This document shows, piece by piece, positions 42,346-51,834 of a stretch of DNA of 64,000 bases. The notes beneath the pieces are model-generated. The model had not been told where the DNA came from. It ran no database searches and saw only the letters and a program-made list of their open reading frames with translations. Source of the DNA: Bradyrhizobium sp. 170 (GTDB lineage Bacteria > Pseudomonadota > Alphaproteobacteria > Rhizobiales > Xanthobacteraceae); NCBI RefSeq assembly GCF_023101085.1, contig NZ_CP064703.1, forward strand, positions 6,200,001 to 6,264,000, read 5' to 3'. Numbering within the stretch: the first letter of the stretch is position 1; each line of letters opens with the position of its first letter. Both the position numbers and the translations under genes were made by a program.

Positions 42346-42780
42346 CTATTCGCGGTAGACCGCCTTTGGATCGAACAGGCGGTCCGCATCGACGAATGAC
42401 AATCGCGTATCGCTGCCGACCCGCCGGTAGAAGCACGAGCGCCGGCCGGTATGACAGGCGGCGCCGATCTGCTCTACCCTGATCCAGATCGCGTCCTGGT
42501 CGCAATCCAGGCGCATCTCGACCACGCGCTGGGTCTGACCTGACGTCTCACCTTTTCGCCACAACGCATTGCGCGAACGGCTGAAGTACCACGCCTCGCC
42601 GCTCGCGATCGTCTTGCGCAGCGCCTCGTCATTCATGTGCGCAACCATCAACACGTCGCCGGTGGCGGCGTCGGTCGCGACACAGGTCACGAGCCCGGAC
42701 GCGTCGAATTTGGGCTGGAAATCCAGCCCTTCTTCGCGATCGTGATCATGTTTTGAGGTGGACACGGCTGGCCTTGCCAA
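42346..42780 (-). CDS. hisI: Phosphoribosyl-AMP cyclohydrolase
   Basis: 144 residues, stand-alone HisI without a HisE domain. [27 protein letters not shown] near 44, [28 protein letters not shown] with the metal-binding D92-C93-D94 and D96, and zinc-ligand cysteines C109 and C116. It opens the adenine ring of PR-AMP in step 3 of histidine synthesis. The N-terminal 20 residues are polar and variable. It ends near the convergent fusion gene. Confidence 0.95.
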   Translation of the reverse strand: MARPAVSTSKHDHDREEGLDFQPKFDASGLVTCVATDAATGDVLMVAHMNDEALRKTIASGEAWYFSRSRNALWRKGETSGQTQRVVEMRLDCDQDAIWIRVEQIGAACHTGRRSCFYRRVGSDTRLSFVDADRLFDPKAVYRE

Positions 42781-42852
42781 TCCATAGCGTTTTCAAGCGA
42801 AGTGGACGCCGGTTCGCGTGAAGAAAACGCGTCAATTAAAGATGCAGCGAGG

Positions 42853-43575
42853 TTACCGGCTCGGTCCTCGCACCAGGGACAGGAAACGCTGCTGCTCCGC
42901 CGGATTATCGCGGAACATGCCGGTGAACCGGCTGGTGAACGTCATCGCGCCATGCTTGGCGACGCCACGCACCGACATGCAGGTATGTTCCGCCTCGATC
43001 AGCACGGCAACGCCGCGGGGTTTTAAGACCTCGTCGATGGCGGCCGCGATCTGGGCGGTCAGGTGCTCCTGGGTCTGCAGCCGGCGGGCGAAGATATCGG
43101 TGAGCCGCGCCAGCTTCGACAATCCCACCACCCGCTCGACCGGCGTGTAGGCGATATGCGCCCTGCCGTAGAACGGCATCATGTGGTGCTCGCATTGCGA
43201 GGTGAATTCGATGTCGCGGACCAGAACGAAATCGTCATAGCCCGCGGTTTCGCCAAAGGTGCGGTCCAGCACCTCGGCCGGGCACTGGTGGTAGCCCTGA
43301 TAGAGTTCGTCGAAGGCTTCGACCACCCGGCGCGGCGTATCCAGCAGGCCTTCGCGGCCGGGGTTCTCGCCGATATAGCTGAGCAGCGTCAGCACGGCCT
43401 GCTCGGCCTCCCCTCGCGACGGGCGCGGCAGGTCAGCGCGAACGGCAGCCGCCAGGAACTCAGCCGGATCGAGCTCGGCCGAGCGGGTTTCCGGGGCCAC
43501 ATCGGGCGATTTGACTTCGGAAGGCTTCAAGTCAGGCGCCTTGCCGGGGCGGAGGGATTTGATCAATGCGTCCAT
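42853..43575 (-). CDS. folE: GTP cyclohydrolase I
   Basis: 240 residues. The core motifs are [20 protein letters not shown] near 76, [20 protein letters not shown] (zinc ligands C128 and H131), [13 protein letters not shown] near 169 and [16 protein letters not shown] (C199). It converts GTP to dihydroneopterin triphosphate, the first step of folate synthesis. A 45-residue Pro/Lys-rich N-terminal tail is longer than in E. coli FolE. It lies 72 bases upstream of hisI on the same strand, a pairing common in Rhizobiales. Confidence 0.95.
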   Translation of the reverse strand: MDALIKSLRPGKAPDLKPSEVKSPDVAPETRSAELDPAEFLAAAVRADLPRPSRGEAEQAVLTLLSYIGENPGREGLLDTPRRVVEAFDELYQGYHQCPAEVLDRTFGETAGYDDFVLVRDIEFTSQCEHHMMPFYGRAHIAYTPVERVVGLSKLARLTDIFARRLQTQEHLTAQIAAAIDEVLKPRGVAVLIEAEHTCMSVRGVAKHGAMTFTSRFTGMFRDNPAEQQRFLSLVRGPSR

Positions 43576-43805
43576 GTCTTCTCCGTTCGACCGGCCCGAA
43601 GGACCGGAGTGTCACCGGGCAGACGGGGCGGTTTTGCCGCCGGGCGCCTGAGTCCCATCACAATACGTTGGCGGGCGAACTGGTTTCCATTTCGGCACGC
43701 CTCGGCGAAAGGCCGGGCTGTTTTTCGGCCGTTCCTGTCCATATATAGGACGATGAAACCCAGCCGCCAAGGGCGCTCGAACCGCCGCCCGGGACACCGA
43801 TTCTC

Positions 43806-44255
43806 ATGCTGAATGACATCTACAACAAGCGGATCATCGAACTGGCGGGCAATATCCCCCGCCTCGGCCGCCTCCCCGACCCCCACGCCAGCGCCACCGC
43901 CCACTCCAAACTGTGCGGCTCGACCGTCAAGGTCGATCTGAAGATGGAGGGGCCCGTGGTCACCGACTTCGCCCATGACGTGAAGGCCTGCGCGCTGGGA
44001 CAAGCCTCCTCCTCGATCATGGCAAGCCATGTGGTCGGCTCGACGGCTGGCGAATTACGTGAATTGCGAGAAACCGTGCGCAAGATGCTGAAAGAAAACG
44101 GCAGTCCCCCGCAAGGCAAATGGGGCGACATCGGCCTGCTCGAACCGGTGCGCGACTACAAGGCCCGCCACGCCTCGACCATGCTGACCTTCGACGCCGT
44201 GGTCGACGCCATCGGCCAGATCGAGGCCAGGGCGAAGCAGACGGCGTCGGCCTAA
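43806..44255 (+). CDS. NifU/IscU-like iron-sulfur scaffold homologue
   Basis: 149 residues of the NifU N-terminal/IscU fold: MLNDIYNKRIIELAGNIPR, HSKLCGSTVKVDL with C37, and VKACALGQASSSIMASHVVG with C62. The third cluster ligand, normally Cys in the H-C-S motif of IscU, is Ala here (RHASTMLTFDAV), and no other Cys exists. Cluster assembly on this protein must therefore differ, or it is an accessory carrier. Divergent from folE. I call it a scaffold-like protein, not a proven scaffold. Confidence 0.8.
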   Translation: MLNDIYNKRIIELAGNIPRLGRLPDPHASATAHSKLCGSTVKVDLKMEGPVVTDFAHDVKACALGQASSSIMASHVVGSTAGELRELRETVRKMLKENGSPPQGKWGDIGLLEPVRDYKARHASTMLTFDAVVDAIGQIEARAKQTASA

Positions 44256-44285
44256 GGGTACGTCCCCGCCCACCACAATCCTGTC

Positions 44286-44341
44286 ATGCCCGCCAACGGG
44301 TCTCGCCTTCGGCGAGCCCGATGACAGGCTCCGGCGGGCAT
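44286..44341. repeat. Palindromic intergenic element
   Basis: ATGCCCGCC and GGCGGGCAT bound the element. Inside, GGTCTCGCCTTCGGCGAGCC folds and TGTCAT/ATGACA form a further pair. It lies between convergent genes and resembles the dispersed palindromes of this genus. Confidence 0.6.
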
Positions 44342-44390
44342 CCATTACGCTGAGAATTCTCGATTTATCACCAATGCCGCGGCGTACTGG

Positions 44391-44412
44391 ATCATCCGCC
44401 TTCGCGGATGAT
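44391..44412. repeat. Perfect hairpin between convergent genes
   Basis: ATCATCCGC-CTTC-GCGGATGAT, a 9-bp stem, 24 bases from the stop of the ClpP-like gene. Possibly a shared end structure for both convergent transcripts; no T-run. Confidence 0.6.
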
Positions 44413-44435
44413 GACACCGTCTGTGCAGATACAGC

Positions 44436-45359
44436 CTACTTCTGCTGCGGCTGGGCCGGCGCGGCTGCGGAGCCGCCGGTCGGAGGAGCTGCGGCTTCGG
44501 CGGTCTTGGTGGACTTGCCCGCCTGCGGTTGCGCGTCGCCCTCGACGGCGGAACTGACGAAGCGATCCTGAGGCCTGGCAGGCTTCGCCTCGGCCATCGG
44601 CACCGAAGTATTGTCCTGCGGGAACACATCGGCGACCGCATCAGTCGTGACGAGATTGGTCAGGCGCAATTCGCCGCCCGACAATTTGTGCAGATCTTCC
44701 CACGGCGGCACGCTGAGCGCGAGCGACAGCAAATCGCCGGTGCCGCCCATGTCGAAGGTAAATTTCGCGAGCCGGCCGATGTCGCGCTCCACGATCATCA
44801 GGTCCTGCGCAGAGTAGCTCGCGGCCTTGGCGTCGTCGGCGCGATCGCCCATCCAGATCTGGTGCACGCGGACATGCGCCACAGGCGGCACGTAACGGGT
44901 CTTGCCTGACAGCAGCAGGAACACGCACATCGACTCGCAATAGGCTTCCGGCGCCACGCTCGCGCGTTCGCCTTGCGGGGTTTGCGTGCGCACGGTGGCG
45001 CCGACCGTGGTCAGCGCGCCGAGACCGCGGAACCGCCGGCCGAGTGCGATGGAATCGTTGACCGAGCCGCCGCTGGAATCCAGCACGATGGTCGCGCCGG
45101 CGAGCTGACGATTCTTGGCGAATTCCTCGAACTCCCTCGGACTATCTGACGTCACGATGCCGACGGCTGAGATCCAGCCCCTGCAATCGGGCTGGCAAGC
45201 ATTCCACTTGAAACGCATCGGCTGCTTGCGTTCTTCGAGGGTGCCGCCGGCGTGCGCCGAGTTGCCCAGCGTCGTGATCGCGCCAGGCAATGCGAGACAA
45301 AAGGCGGTGACGCCGAGGAGCGCCCAGCCGCGAAATTTCAGCGACTTCACAGACCTCAA
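44436..45359 (-). CDS. Periplasmic ClpP-like protein (COG3904 type), copy 1
   Basis: 307 residues from TTG 45359, with AAGGAA upstream; the frame continues to 45545 but that part looks non-coding. A hydrophobic segment (ALLGVTAFCLALPGAITTL) is the signal or anchor. The body has TIVLDSSGGSVNDSIALGRRFR, then YCESMCVFLLLSGKTRYV and AHVRVHQIWMG: a ClpP/crotonase-like fold with candidate Ser in C-E-S-M-C and His in VHQ. The C-terminus is a Pro/Ala/Gln tail. Target unknown. A paralogue is at 54409-55674. Confidence 0.7.
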   Translation of the reverse strand: MRSVKSLKFRGWALLGVTAFCLALPGAITTLGNSAHAGGTLEERKQPMRFKWNACQPDCRGWISAVGIVTSDSPREFEEFAKNRQLAGATIVLDSSGGSVNDSIALGRRFRGLGALTTVGATVRTQTPQGERASVAPEAYCESMCVFLLLSGKTRYVPPVAHVRVHQIWMGDRADDAKAASYSAQDLMIVERDIGRLAKFTFDMGGTGDLLSLALSVPPWEDLHKLSGGELRLTNLVTTDAVADVFPQDNTSVPMAEAKPARPQDRFVSSAVEGDAQPQAGKSTKTAEAAAPPTGGSAAAPAQPQQK

Positions 45360-45596
45360 TTTGGTTCCTTCCCCCAAGCCCCTTTCAGGGAGCGATGGCA
45401 ATGGCCCCACTTCAACGCGACATGATTCTGTCATCGAAGCGTAGCCAAAACGGTAACCGTCCTGTCCTGTGTCGTCCATAATACCTTGGCGTGCTCCGGT
45501 ATACTGCGGTGCGATAGTTGCGAACTGTGGCGTAAATATCTGCACGCATTGAGTTCCTTCTTGGGAACACCCGCAAAACTACGTACATAATTCAGC

Positions 45597-45950
45597 ATGG
45601 CGCCCACGGATCATTCATCGTCACCTCCAAAACACTGCACGGATTGTGCCAACACTGCCCGTCGTCTGCCGCGCAATGCCGGGCGCGCACTGATCTGGAT
45701 CTACCGCCACACGCTGTCGCCGCTGGTCGGCTACAACTGCCGGCATCTGCCGACATGCTCGGTGTATGGCGACGAAGCAATCGAACGCTTCGGTCTATGG
45801 GGCGGCGGATGGATGACGCTGGCGCGGATCCTGCGCTGCCAACCCTGGGGCACATCCGGCATCGACAATGTGCCGCTGATCACGCCCGCGGGCGCGCGAT
45901 GGTATCTGCCGTGGCGTTATGGTCGATGGCGCGGCGTCAATGCTTCATGA
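45597..45950 (+). CDS. yidD: Membrane protein insertion efficiency factor YidD
   Basis: 117 residues. ALIWIYRHTLSPLVGYNCRHLPTCSVYGDEAIERFGLWGGGWMTLARILRCQPWG is the YidD signature, with the conserved CRHLPTCS, Y and RCQPWG. It is a small inner-membrane-associated protein that helps YidC insert proteins. An N-terminal 25-residue Cys-containing extension precedes the family domain. The rnpA-yidC neighbours usual in other bacteria are absent here. Confidence 0.95.
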   Translation: MAPTDHSSSPPKHCTDCANTARRLPRNAGRALIWIYRHTLSPLVGYNCRHLPTCSVYGDEAIERFGLWGGGWMTLARILRCQPWGTSGIDNVPLITPAGARWYLPWRYGRWRGVNAS

Positions 45951-46134
45951 TCGTGCATTGCTGATGTACGGGAACTCCAGTTCCCCCGCCCGTCACGATC
46001 CCGGACTGAACGACCTGCTCGCGATCCTCGCGCTGCTCATTCTCATTGTCGCGGCGTGGCAATATTTCGGCGCGCGCTCCGAACCGTCAAGCAAAGCGGC
46101 CTTCATCGTACCGAGTCAAAGCGTACGCTGGTGA
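45940..46134 (+). CDS. Small membrane protein downstream of yidD
   Basis: 64 residues from ATG 45940, overlapping the yidD end by 11 bases; ATG 45964 is an alternative. A hydrophobic segment, LNDLLAILALLILIVAAWQYFG, spans about 25-46. The tail is polar. No family recognised. Its position suggests co-translation with yidD, but no ribosome binding site is obvious. Confidence 0.4.
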   Translation: MLHDRALLMYGNSSSPARHDPGLNDLLAILALLILIVAAWQYFGARSEPSSKAAFIVPSQSVRW

Positions 46135-46146
46135 AGTCCGGGCGTT

Positions 46147-47373
46147 CTATCGCCAAAAGAAGAAGCCGCCGCCTCTCGGCTGCGGACCGATATCCGCCGG
46201 CGGACGCGGCTTTCGCACGCGCGGCGGCGGCGGTGGCGGTGTTTCGGTCGACAACGTCGCGTCGGAACTCGCCGAGCCGTCGTCGGGCAATCTCACCGAC
46301 AGCAGCAAATTCGATTCAGGCGTGCGCCAGCGATAGCCGATGCCGAAATCGATCGGCTGCGCGCGCCGGAACAGTGCGGCATACGAATCCTGATAGCGTC
46401 CCGGGAATTCATCGATCGGTCCCAGATAGCGGCCGAACGGGAACAAACGCCACTTCTTCGTGCTGTAATAGCCAAGCGGGATTCCAGAATCGTCCTGGAT
46501 GATGGTGGCGCTGTTATTGAGCAGGAAGTCGCGCACCGTGGTGAAGTTGCCGGAATGCAGCAGGTAGGACGCGCTCTTGATCAGGCTGTTGCCGGGCGCG
46601 AGCGTGGCACAGAATTTCAGGAAGCCGCTCGCCTTCACGCCGGAGTTGGAAAGATCGGTCGAGAAGTAATACAGCGTCTTTTCCTCACCGTCGCCGCCGG
46701 CGAAGGTGATGCGCACGCCGCGCACGGCATTCGGCCCCGCATTCTCGCCTGCGAAATACGCCGCGCCCTGGTCGTCCAGCGAGATCGGACTGACGCTCTT
46801 CACGGTCATGCCCGAGCGCGCCAGGAACACGTAGAGGATCGGCAAGGTGCCGCTGATCTGGCCCGCTTGCAGATCGGTCTTCATCTGCTTGGTGATGAAG
46901 AAACTGAAGCTCAGGATCGAACCCAGCGAGCGCTCGACGTTGTAGAGCGCGGACGCAATGCCGCCGCGCGGCAATCTCGAGAGGTCCGGCACCGAGCCGA
47001 CCGGCTCGAGCGCACTCAGCACGTAGGTCGACGCCTTGGAATGGAACGCGTTCGCGTAGAGAAAGTCCGGGCCTGAGAACATGTAGAACATGGTCGGCTT
47101 GGGCGCCGCCAGATTGGTATCCGCCCAGGCGCGGATCCGCGACAACTGGCGCTGCTCGAGTTTCTCGAACGCGGTGTCGAAGAATTTGGCGTGACGTTGC
47201 CAGGCCGGGTCCCTGGTGAGCGGCGCGAGCGACGAATCCGCCGACGGCATCATGCCCGCCAGAAATTTCGCGGTATCGTCAGCGGATGCAGTTTGGGCAC
47301 GAACAGGAAGTGCCGCCGCAAACAGCATCACAGCAGCAAGCGTCGCCATTCGAACGGAACGCAGCATGTTCAT
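46147..47373 (-). CDS. Conserved secreted protein of unknown function
   Basis: 408 residues with a signal peptide (MNMLRSVRMATLAAVMLFAAALPVRA). A long helical/beta body follows (PTMFYMFSGPDFLYANAFH near 94; TLYYFSTDLSNSG near 238; SGIPLGYYSTKKWRLFPFGRYLGPI near 299). The C-terminal tail is Pro/Arg-rich (ETPPPPPPRVRKPRPPADIG). I know similar unnamed proteins in alphaproteobacteria but no function. Its ATG overlaps the stop of the APC permease by four bases (ATGA), so the two are coupled. Confidence 0.75.
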   Translation of the reverse strand: MNMLRSVRMATLAAVMLFAAALPVRAQTASADDTAKFLAGMMPSADSSLAPLTRDPAWQRHAKFFDTAFEKLEQRQLSRIRAWADTNLAAPKPTMFYMFSGPDFLYANAFHSKASTYVLSALEPVGSVPDLSRLPRGGIASALYNVERSLGSILSFSFFITKQMKTDLQAGQISGTLPILYVFLARSGMTVKSVSPISLDDQGAAYFAGENAGPNAVRGVRITFAGGDGEEKTLYYFSTDLSNSGVKASGFLKFCATLAPGNSLIKSASYLLHSGNFTTVRDFLLNNSATIIQDDSGIPLGYYSTKKWRLFPFGRYLGPIDEFPGRYQDSYAALFRRAQPIDFGIGYRWRTPESNLLLSVRLPDDGSASSDATLSTETPPPPPPRVRKPRPPADIGPQPRGGGFFFWR

Positions 47374-48743
47374 TCACGACCCGAAGATGCGGCCACGGGG
47401 ACTTGATCTACCCGCTTGCGGAAAACGGCGTAAATCAGGAGACCTGAAAGCATGATCAAAAGACCCAGCAGCGACTGCAACGGCCGTTCGGTCAAAAGGT
47501 AGTACATCATGAACCCGGTCACGAGCAGGAAAACCACAGGGGTCACCGGGTATCCCCAGGCGCGGTAGGGCCGCGGCAGATCCGGATGCGTGATGCGCAG
47601 CTTGATCACGCCAAGCACGGTGAAGAACGAGCAGAACAGCAGCGCGAACTGGATGAAGTCGAGCACCGCCTCGAAGCTGCGCGTAAACAGCATCAGGCTC
47701 GCGATCGTGAGCTGAAACAGAATGGCGTAAGCCGGCGCGCCGCCGGTCGACCTTCGGGCGAACGGCCGCAGCACCGGCAGGTCCTCGCCCATCGTCATCA
47801 TGACGCGTGGCCCGATCCACATCATCGCGCTGATCGACGAGATCAGCCCGAAGCAGATCATCGCGCCGACGATGCGGCCGCCGAATTCGCCGAAGATGTA
47901 GCTGCCGGAAATCCGGGCGACGTCGAGCTGGCCGGCGAGCTTGTCGATCGGCGCGGTATGCAGGAACACCGCGTTGAGCGCCACATACAATACGAGCACG
48001 ATCAGCGTTCCGATCAGCATCGCCCGCGGGACGTTGCGCTCGGGCAACCTCACCTCGCCGATGATGTAGGTGGCCGCGTTCCACCCCGAGAACGAATACA
48101 TCACGAATACGAGGCTGATCGCGAACGGCGCGCTGACGATATGGGTGAAGTCGGAAGCCGATGGCGCGAACGACACCGGCTGCGCCGTGCCGATCACGAA
48201 GCCGCTGACCAGGAAGGCCACGATCAGCACCACCTTCAGGATGGTCGCGATCAGTTGAAAGGTCGAGGAATGCCGCACGCCGGTGAGTTGCACCAGCGAT
48301 ACCAGCCAGACCACGCCGATCGCAAGCGCCAGCGGCGGCGCATCTGGTACCACCGACTTGCCGTACTCGCCGAACGCCATGGCAGCCAGCGCCACCGGTG
48401 CGGCGAAGCCGACGGTTGCCGATACCCAGCCCGCCACAAAACCGAAGGCCGGGTGATAGGCCCGGCCGAGGAAGTTGTACTCGCCGCTCGAGCGCGGAAA
48501 CATCGCGCCGAGTTCGCCGTAGGAAAACACCCCGCACAACGCGACGATGCCGCCGATCGTCCACAGCAACAGGATCGAAAAGCCCGAGGGGATGTCCTTG
48601 ACCTGAAAGCCGAGGCTGGTGAAGACGCCGACGCCGACCATGTCGGCAACGACGATGGCAACCGCCACCAGTACCGAAACGCTGGAGCCACTGCCGGAGC
48701 GCGAGCCGGGCCACGCCGGGCTTCCCGTTTCTGATGCCGCCAT
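47370..48743 (-). CDS. APC family amino acid permease
   Basis: 457 residues from ATG 48743 (the frame starts at 48794). Twelve hydrophobic segments typical of the amino acid-polyamine-organocation family. The first has VVADMVGVGVFTSLGFQ (the unwound Gly motif in helix 1) and the sixth region reads FAISLVFVMYSFSGWNAATYIIGEV. It probably exchanges or imports an amino acid. It is translationally coupled to the secreted protein gene downstream. Substrate unknown. Confidence 0.9.
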   Translation of the reverse strand: MAASETGSPAWPGSRSGSGSSVSVLVAVAIVVADMVGVGVFTSLGFQVKDIPSGFSILLLWTIGGIVALCGVFSYGELGAMFPRSSGEYNFLGRAYHPAFGFVAGWVSATVGFAAPVALAAMAFGEYGKSVVPDAPPLALAIGVVWLVSLVQLTGVRHSSTFQLIATILKVVLIVAFLVSGFVIGTAQPVSFAPSASDFTHIVSAPFAISLVFVMYSFSGWNAATYIIGEVRLPERNVPRAMLIGTLIVLVLYVALNAVFLHTAPIDKLAGQLDVARISGSYIFGEFGGRIVGAMICFGLISSISAMMWIGPRVMMTMGEDLPVLRPFARRSTGGAPAYAILFQLTIASLMLFTRSFEAVLDFIQFALLFCSFFTVLGVIKLRITHPDLPRPYRAWGYPVTPVVFLLVTGFMMYYLLTERPLQSLLGLLIMLSGLLIYAVFRKRVDQVPVAASSGRE

Positions 48744-49042
48744 CTCGGACCGTACCTTCAGCGCCGCAGCCAGGAGCTGCCATCGTGCAGGCACACGCGC
48801 CTCAATTCAAGCAATGTTAACAATGGTTTAAATTGAGAGACAAAATAGGTCCTATGGTACCGCCAGCCTTTCCCCGTGGCACGACTGGATTGCGAAAACA
48901 TCGTGACGGTCCCACAATCGCGACACGATTGCATGGTCTCCTCGGGGCTTCCGGACGTGGGGAGTTTTTCCGGACGCTTAATGTCGCCTAAACGCGTGCG
49001 AGCTTACGCCGGTTGACGGTCGATCTTGGGACATTGGGGTGG

Positions 49043-50365
49043 ATGGTCGGAGCAATTCCGAAATTCCTGACAGTTGATCGCGCCAACCGGGCAGCCTCCC
49101 CGGTCATGCCGCGCCGCGCCTTGCCGTTCCCCTTGCCGCTCCGATGGCATTGGGTTGCGATGGCTGCGCTGTGCGTGCCGCTGTCGTTTGTCCTGGTTCA
49201 ATGCGGCAAGGCGCCGAGCGCGGGAATGCTGGCGGCGAACACGGATGGCGCAAAATCCCGGGCCGCAAAGTCCCGGACTTCAATCGATACGTTTGACGAC
49301 CGTTTCCCCCAGCCGCAATTTGCCGACCGTTTCCCGACCGCCAATGAAAGCCTGCCGCAGGACCAGCGCCAGGTTGCGCTGGCGCCTCAGCCGCGCGCCG
49401 CGCGTACCGAGCCCGTGAGGGTCGCGTCGCTGACGCAGACGCTGGCGCTGCCCCGCAGCGAGCGCGAAGAATTGACCACGCTGGTCAGCATGAAGTCCTC
49501 GGCCTTCCCCTATTTCGGCACCAATCCGCGCTCCGAAGAGCCGTTCCTCAACATCTCCAAGGGCGACCGCAAGGGCCACCGCAGCTATGGCGGCCGGGTC
49601 TATTGGCAGGACGAGACCTACAACGACAGCCGCGTGCTGGTGCATGTCCCCGAGACGTTCGATGTCAGGAAGCCCGGCGTGATCGTGGTGTTCTTCCACG
49701 GCAACGGCGCGACGCTGGAGCGCGACGTCCGCGACCGCCAACTGGTGCCGCGGCAGATCTCCGATTCCGGCGTCAACGCCGTGCTGCTCGCGCCCCAAAT
49801 GGCGGTGAATGCAGCCGATTCCTCGGCCGGCAAGTTCTGGCAGCCGGGCGGCTTCAAGCGCTTCATCGATGAGTCAGCCAGCCACCTCGCCCGCCTCTAC
49901 GGCGATCCGAAGTCGGCGCAGGCATTCGCGAACCTGCCGATCGTGATCGTCGGCTATAGCGGCGGCTTCCTGCCGACCGCCTGGAGCCTCGAGGTCGGCG
50001 GCATCCCCAACCGGGTCCGCGGCGTGTTCCTGCTCGACGCCGTCTATGGCGAACTCGACAAGTTCGCGTCCTGGATCGAGAAAAACCGGACCGGCTTCTT
50101 CGTCTCTTCGTATACCCGCTACACGAAGCGGCACGACCAGGAACTGATGCAGATGCTCCGCGACAGGGGCATCACGGTTACCGAGAGCATGGACGGACTG
50201 CTGCGGCCCGGCAGCGTGGTATTCGTGCAGACGCCTGATGGCATCACCCACCGCGATTACGTCACGCAGGCCTGGACCGAGCATCCGGTCAAGGACGTGC
50301 TGGTCAAGATGGCGGCAACGCCCGCTTTGAGCCGGGTCGCCAGCACACCCTACGCCAACCGGTAG
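49043..50365 (+). CDS. Membrane-anchored alpha/beta hydrolase-like protein
   Basis: 440 residues from ATG 49043; ATG 49106 is also plausible, and neither has a good ribosome binding site. A hydrophobic segment WVAMAALCVPLSFVLVQCG (lipobox-like LVQC) anchors it. A disordered, basic linker follows. The hydrolase domain starts near 190 (VIVVFFHGNGATLERDV) and shows IVIVGYSGGFLP, with Ser in G-Y-S-G-G. The His is probably in GITHRDYV near 410. Ester or peptide substrate unknown. Monocistronic. The 300 bases upstream hold nothing recognised. Confidence 0.7.
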   Translation: MVGAIPKFLTVDRANRAASPVMPRRALPFPLPLRWHWVAMAALCVPLSFVLVQCGKAPSAGMLAANTDGAKSRAAKSRTSIDTFDDRFPQPQFADRFPTANESLPQDQRQVALAPQPRAARTEPVRVASLTQTLALPRSEREELTTLVSMKSSAFPYFGTNPRSEEPFLNISKGDRKGHRSYGGRVYWQDETYNDSRVLVHVPETFDVRKPGVIVVFFHGNGATLERDVRDRQLVPRQISDSGVNAVLLAPQMAVNAADSSAGKFWQPGGFKRFIDESASHLARLYGDPKSAQAFANLPIVIVGYSGGFLPTAWSLEVGGIPNRVRGVFLLDAVYGELDKFASWIEKNRTGFFVSSYTRYTKRHDQELMQMLRDRGITVTESMDGLLRPGSVVFVQTPDGITHRDYVTQAWTEHPVKDVLVKMAATPALSRVASTPYANR

Positions 50366-50418
50366 CCGCCTCTTCGCCGCGCCATCAGGCTCGCGATGAG
50401 ATCTTGCCGCATATAGCT

Positions 50419-50436
50419 GTTACGTTATAACATTGC
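50419..50436. promoter_or_regulatory. Zur-like box of the AztD-like gene
   Basis: GTTACGTTATAACATTGC matches the perfect palindrome at 54207-54224 in 15 of 18 positions, with the GTTATAACATT core intact. Its end is 25 bases before the ATG at 50462, so a bound repressor would block transcription. Assignment to Zur is by resemblance to alphaproteobacterial Zur sites. Confidence 0.6.
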
Positions 50437-50461
50437 ATACTATCCATCTTACAGGACAGCG

Positions 50462-51682
50462 ATGCGCCGACTTCTTGCTATCGAGATGGTTCTTTGCGGA
50501 ATGTCCTGCGCAACCAGCGATGCGCACGGCCCCGCCATCGAACATCGCACCCAGGCTGCAGGCACCGCGCAGGCTTTTCGGCTCGTGGTTGCCGATGCTA
50601 AGGCGGCGGCACTCAAGATCTTTGATCTCGAAAACGGCCAATTGCTTGCCGCACTGCCCTTGGCCAGTCCGGCGCGGCTCCACGCGGGAGCCTCTGGCCG
50701 TTATGCGTATGCCGTGCAGCCCGAAGCAGACGAAGTCGCTGTCATCGACACCGGCATTGAGCTGGGGAGCCACGGCGACCATGCCGACATAAAGATTTCC
50801 ACTCCAGCGCTTCTGTCTTCGCGGCTTCGAGGCCTGCGCCCTTCGCATCTCACGCACGACAACGTCCGCGTTGCCGTGTTTTTCGATGGCGACGGAACAG
50901 CCCAGATTTTCAACGAGCAAGACTTCGTCGCGGGCCGCATGGAACGCATTCAGCGTGCCGAAACGGGCGTCAAGCATCACGGCGTGGCCGTTCCGGTTGC
51001 AAGGCGTTTGGCCGTCACCGTTCCACCCGCAGGCGAAGGCCTTCCGGATGCGATCGAGCTCCGCAGCGAGGACACGCCAAAGCCGCACCGGATTGAATGC
51101 CCAAGCTTGCACGGCGAAGCGGCGACGAGCCGCTTCGCCGTTTTCGGATGTGCGGATGGCATTGCGATCTTCGAGATGGCACGCAACGGCGTCGTCAGTC
51201 GCCAACTCCCCTATCCAGCTTCGCTACCGCCTGGACGCATGATCCGCCGCATGACCGGCGCAACCGGATTTACATTCGTTGCCGGCGATTTCGGTGCCGA
51301 CGGCATGGTCATCGTCGATCCTTCTGCTGCGGATGGGGACTTCCAATTCATCGCTCTGCCGGCGCGCAGGATGGACTTCAATCTCCATCCGGAGTCGGGA
51401 GACCGGCTCTTCGTCGTCATTGAGGATGGTACCCTTCTCAGCATCAACCCGTTGACCGGCACGACCGAAGCCCAAACACGCGTTACCGAGCGCTATGCGA
51501 TGGATCAGAGCACCGTCCGCCCGCGGATCGCTTCCATCGGCCCGTATGTCGCCGTCTCCGACCCGCGTACGGGCGAAGTGGCAATTCTCGACGCAACAAC
51601 CCTCGCCGAGCGACAGCGTATCAAGGTAGAGGGCGTCCCCTCGAACCTGCTTGCGATCGGAGGGGATGGCGTGAGCCATTGA
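50462..51682 (+). CDS. AztD-like periplasmic zinc metallochaperone (beta-propeller)
   Basis: 406 residues with a signal sequence ending near AHG. AFRLVVADAKAAALKIFDLENGQLLAALPL, ... IDTGIELGSHGDHADIKISTPALL, ... THDNVRVAVFFDGDGTAQIF, ... GVKHHGVAVP and repeated GDRLFVVIEDGTLLSIN blades match the AztD/YncE-type beta-propeller. Candidate metal ligands are H104, D106 and H107 (SHGDHADI) and H172-H173. AztD passes zinc to the AztABC uptake system, but no aztABC genes are here. A Zur-like box precedes it, and a TonB receptor with the same box converges from downstream. Confidence 0.65.
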   Translation: MRRLLAIEMVLCGMSCATSDAHGPAIEHRTQAAGTAQAFRLVVADAKAAALKIFDLENGQLLAALPLASPARLHAGASGRYAYAVQPEADEVAVIDTGIELGSHGDHADIKISTPALLSSRLRGLRPSHLTHDNVRVAVFFDGDGTAQIFNEQDFVAGRMERIQRAETGVKHHGVAVPVARRLAVTVPPAGEGLPDAIELRSEDTPKPHRIECPSLHGEAATSRFAVFGCADGIAIFEMARNGVVSRQLPYPASLPPGRMIRRMTGATGFTFVAGDFGADGMVIVDPSAADGDFQFIALPARRMDFNLHPESGDRLFVVIEDGTLLSINPLTGTTEAQTRVTERYAMDQSTVRPRIASIGPYVAVSDPRTGEVAILDATTLAERQRIKVEGVPSNLLAIGGDGVSH

Positions 51683-51834
51683 ATGATTGGCGCGGTGAAT
51701 GATCGGCGCCGTGCGTTCGGATCGACGGCGTCCCGTGTCCGGACACGAACGCTTTTGCCGGCCTCGGAAACCGTGCCCGTCGCAGCCGGCGGAGCACGAC
51801 GGCGCCTGCTGCGAATGAGCATTCCTGGACCTGC

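Noticed and set aside
47374..48783. 469-residue minus-strand ORF
   Set aside because: Same-strand alternate frame of the APC permease; no membrane pattern.
51734..51747. CGTGTCCGGACACG palindrome between the AztD-like and TonB genes
   Set aside because: Perfect but without a loop or T-run, and located between convergent stops, so neither terminator nor operator is supported.
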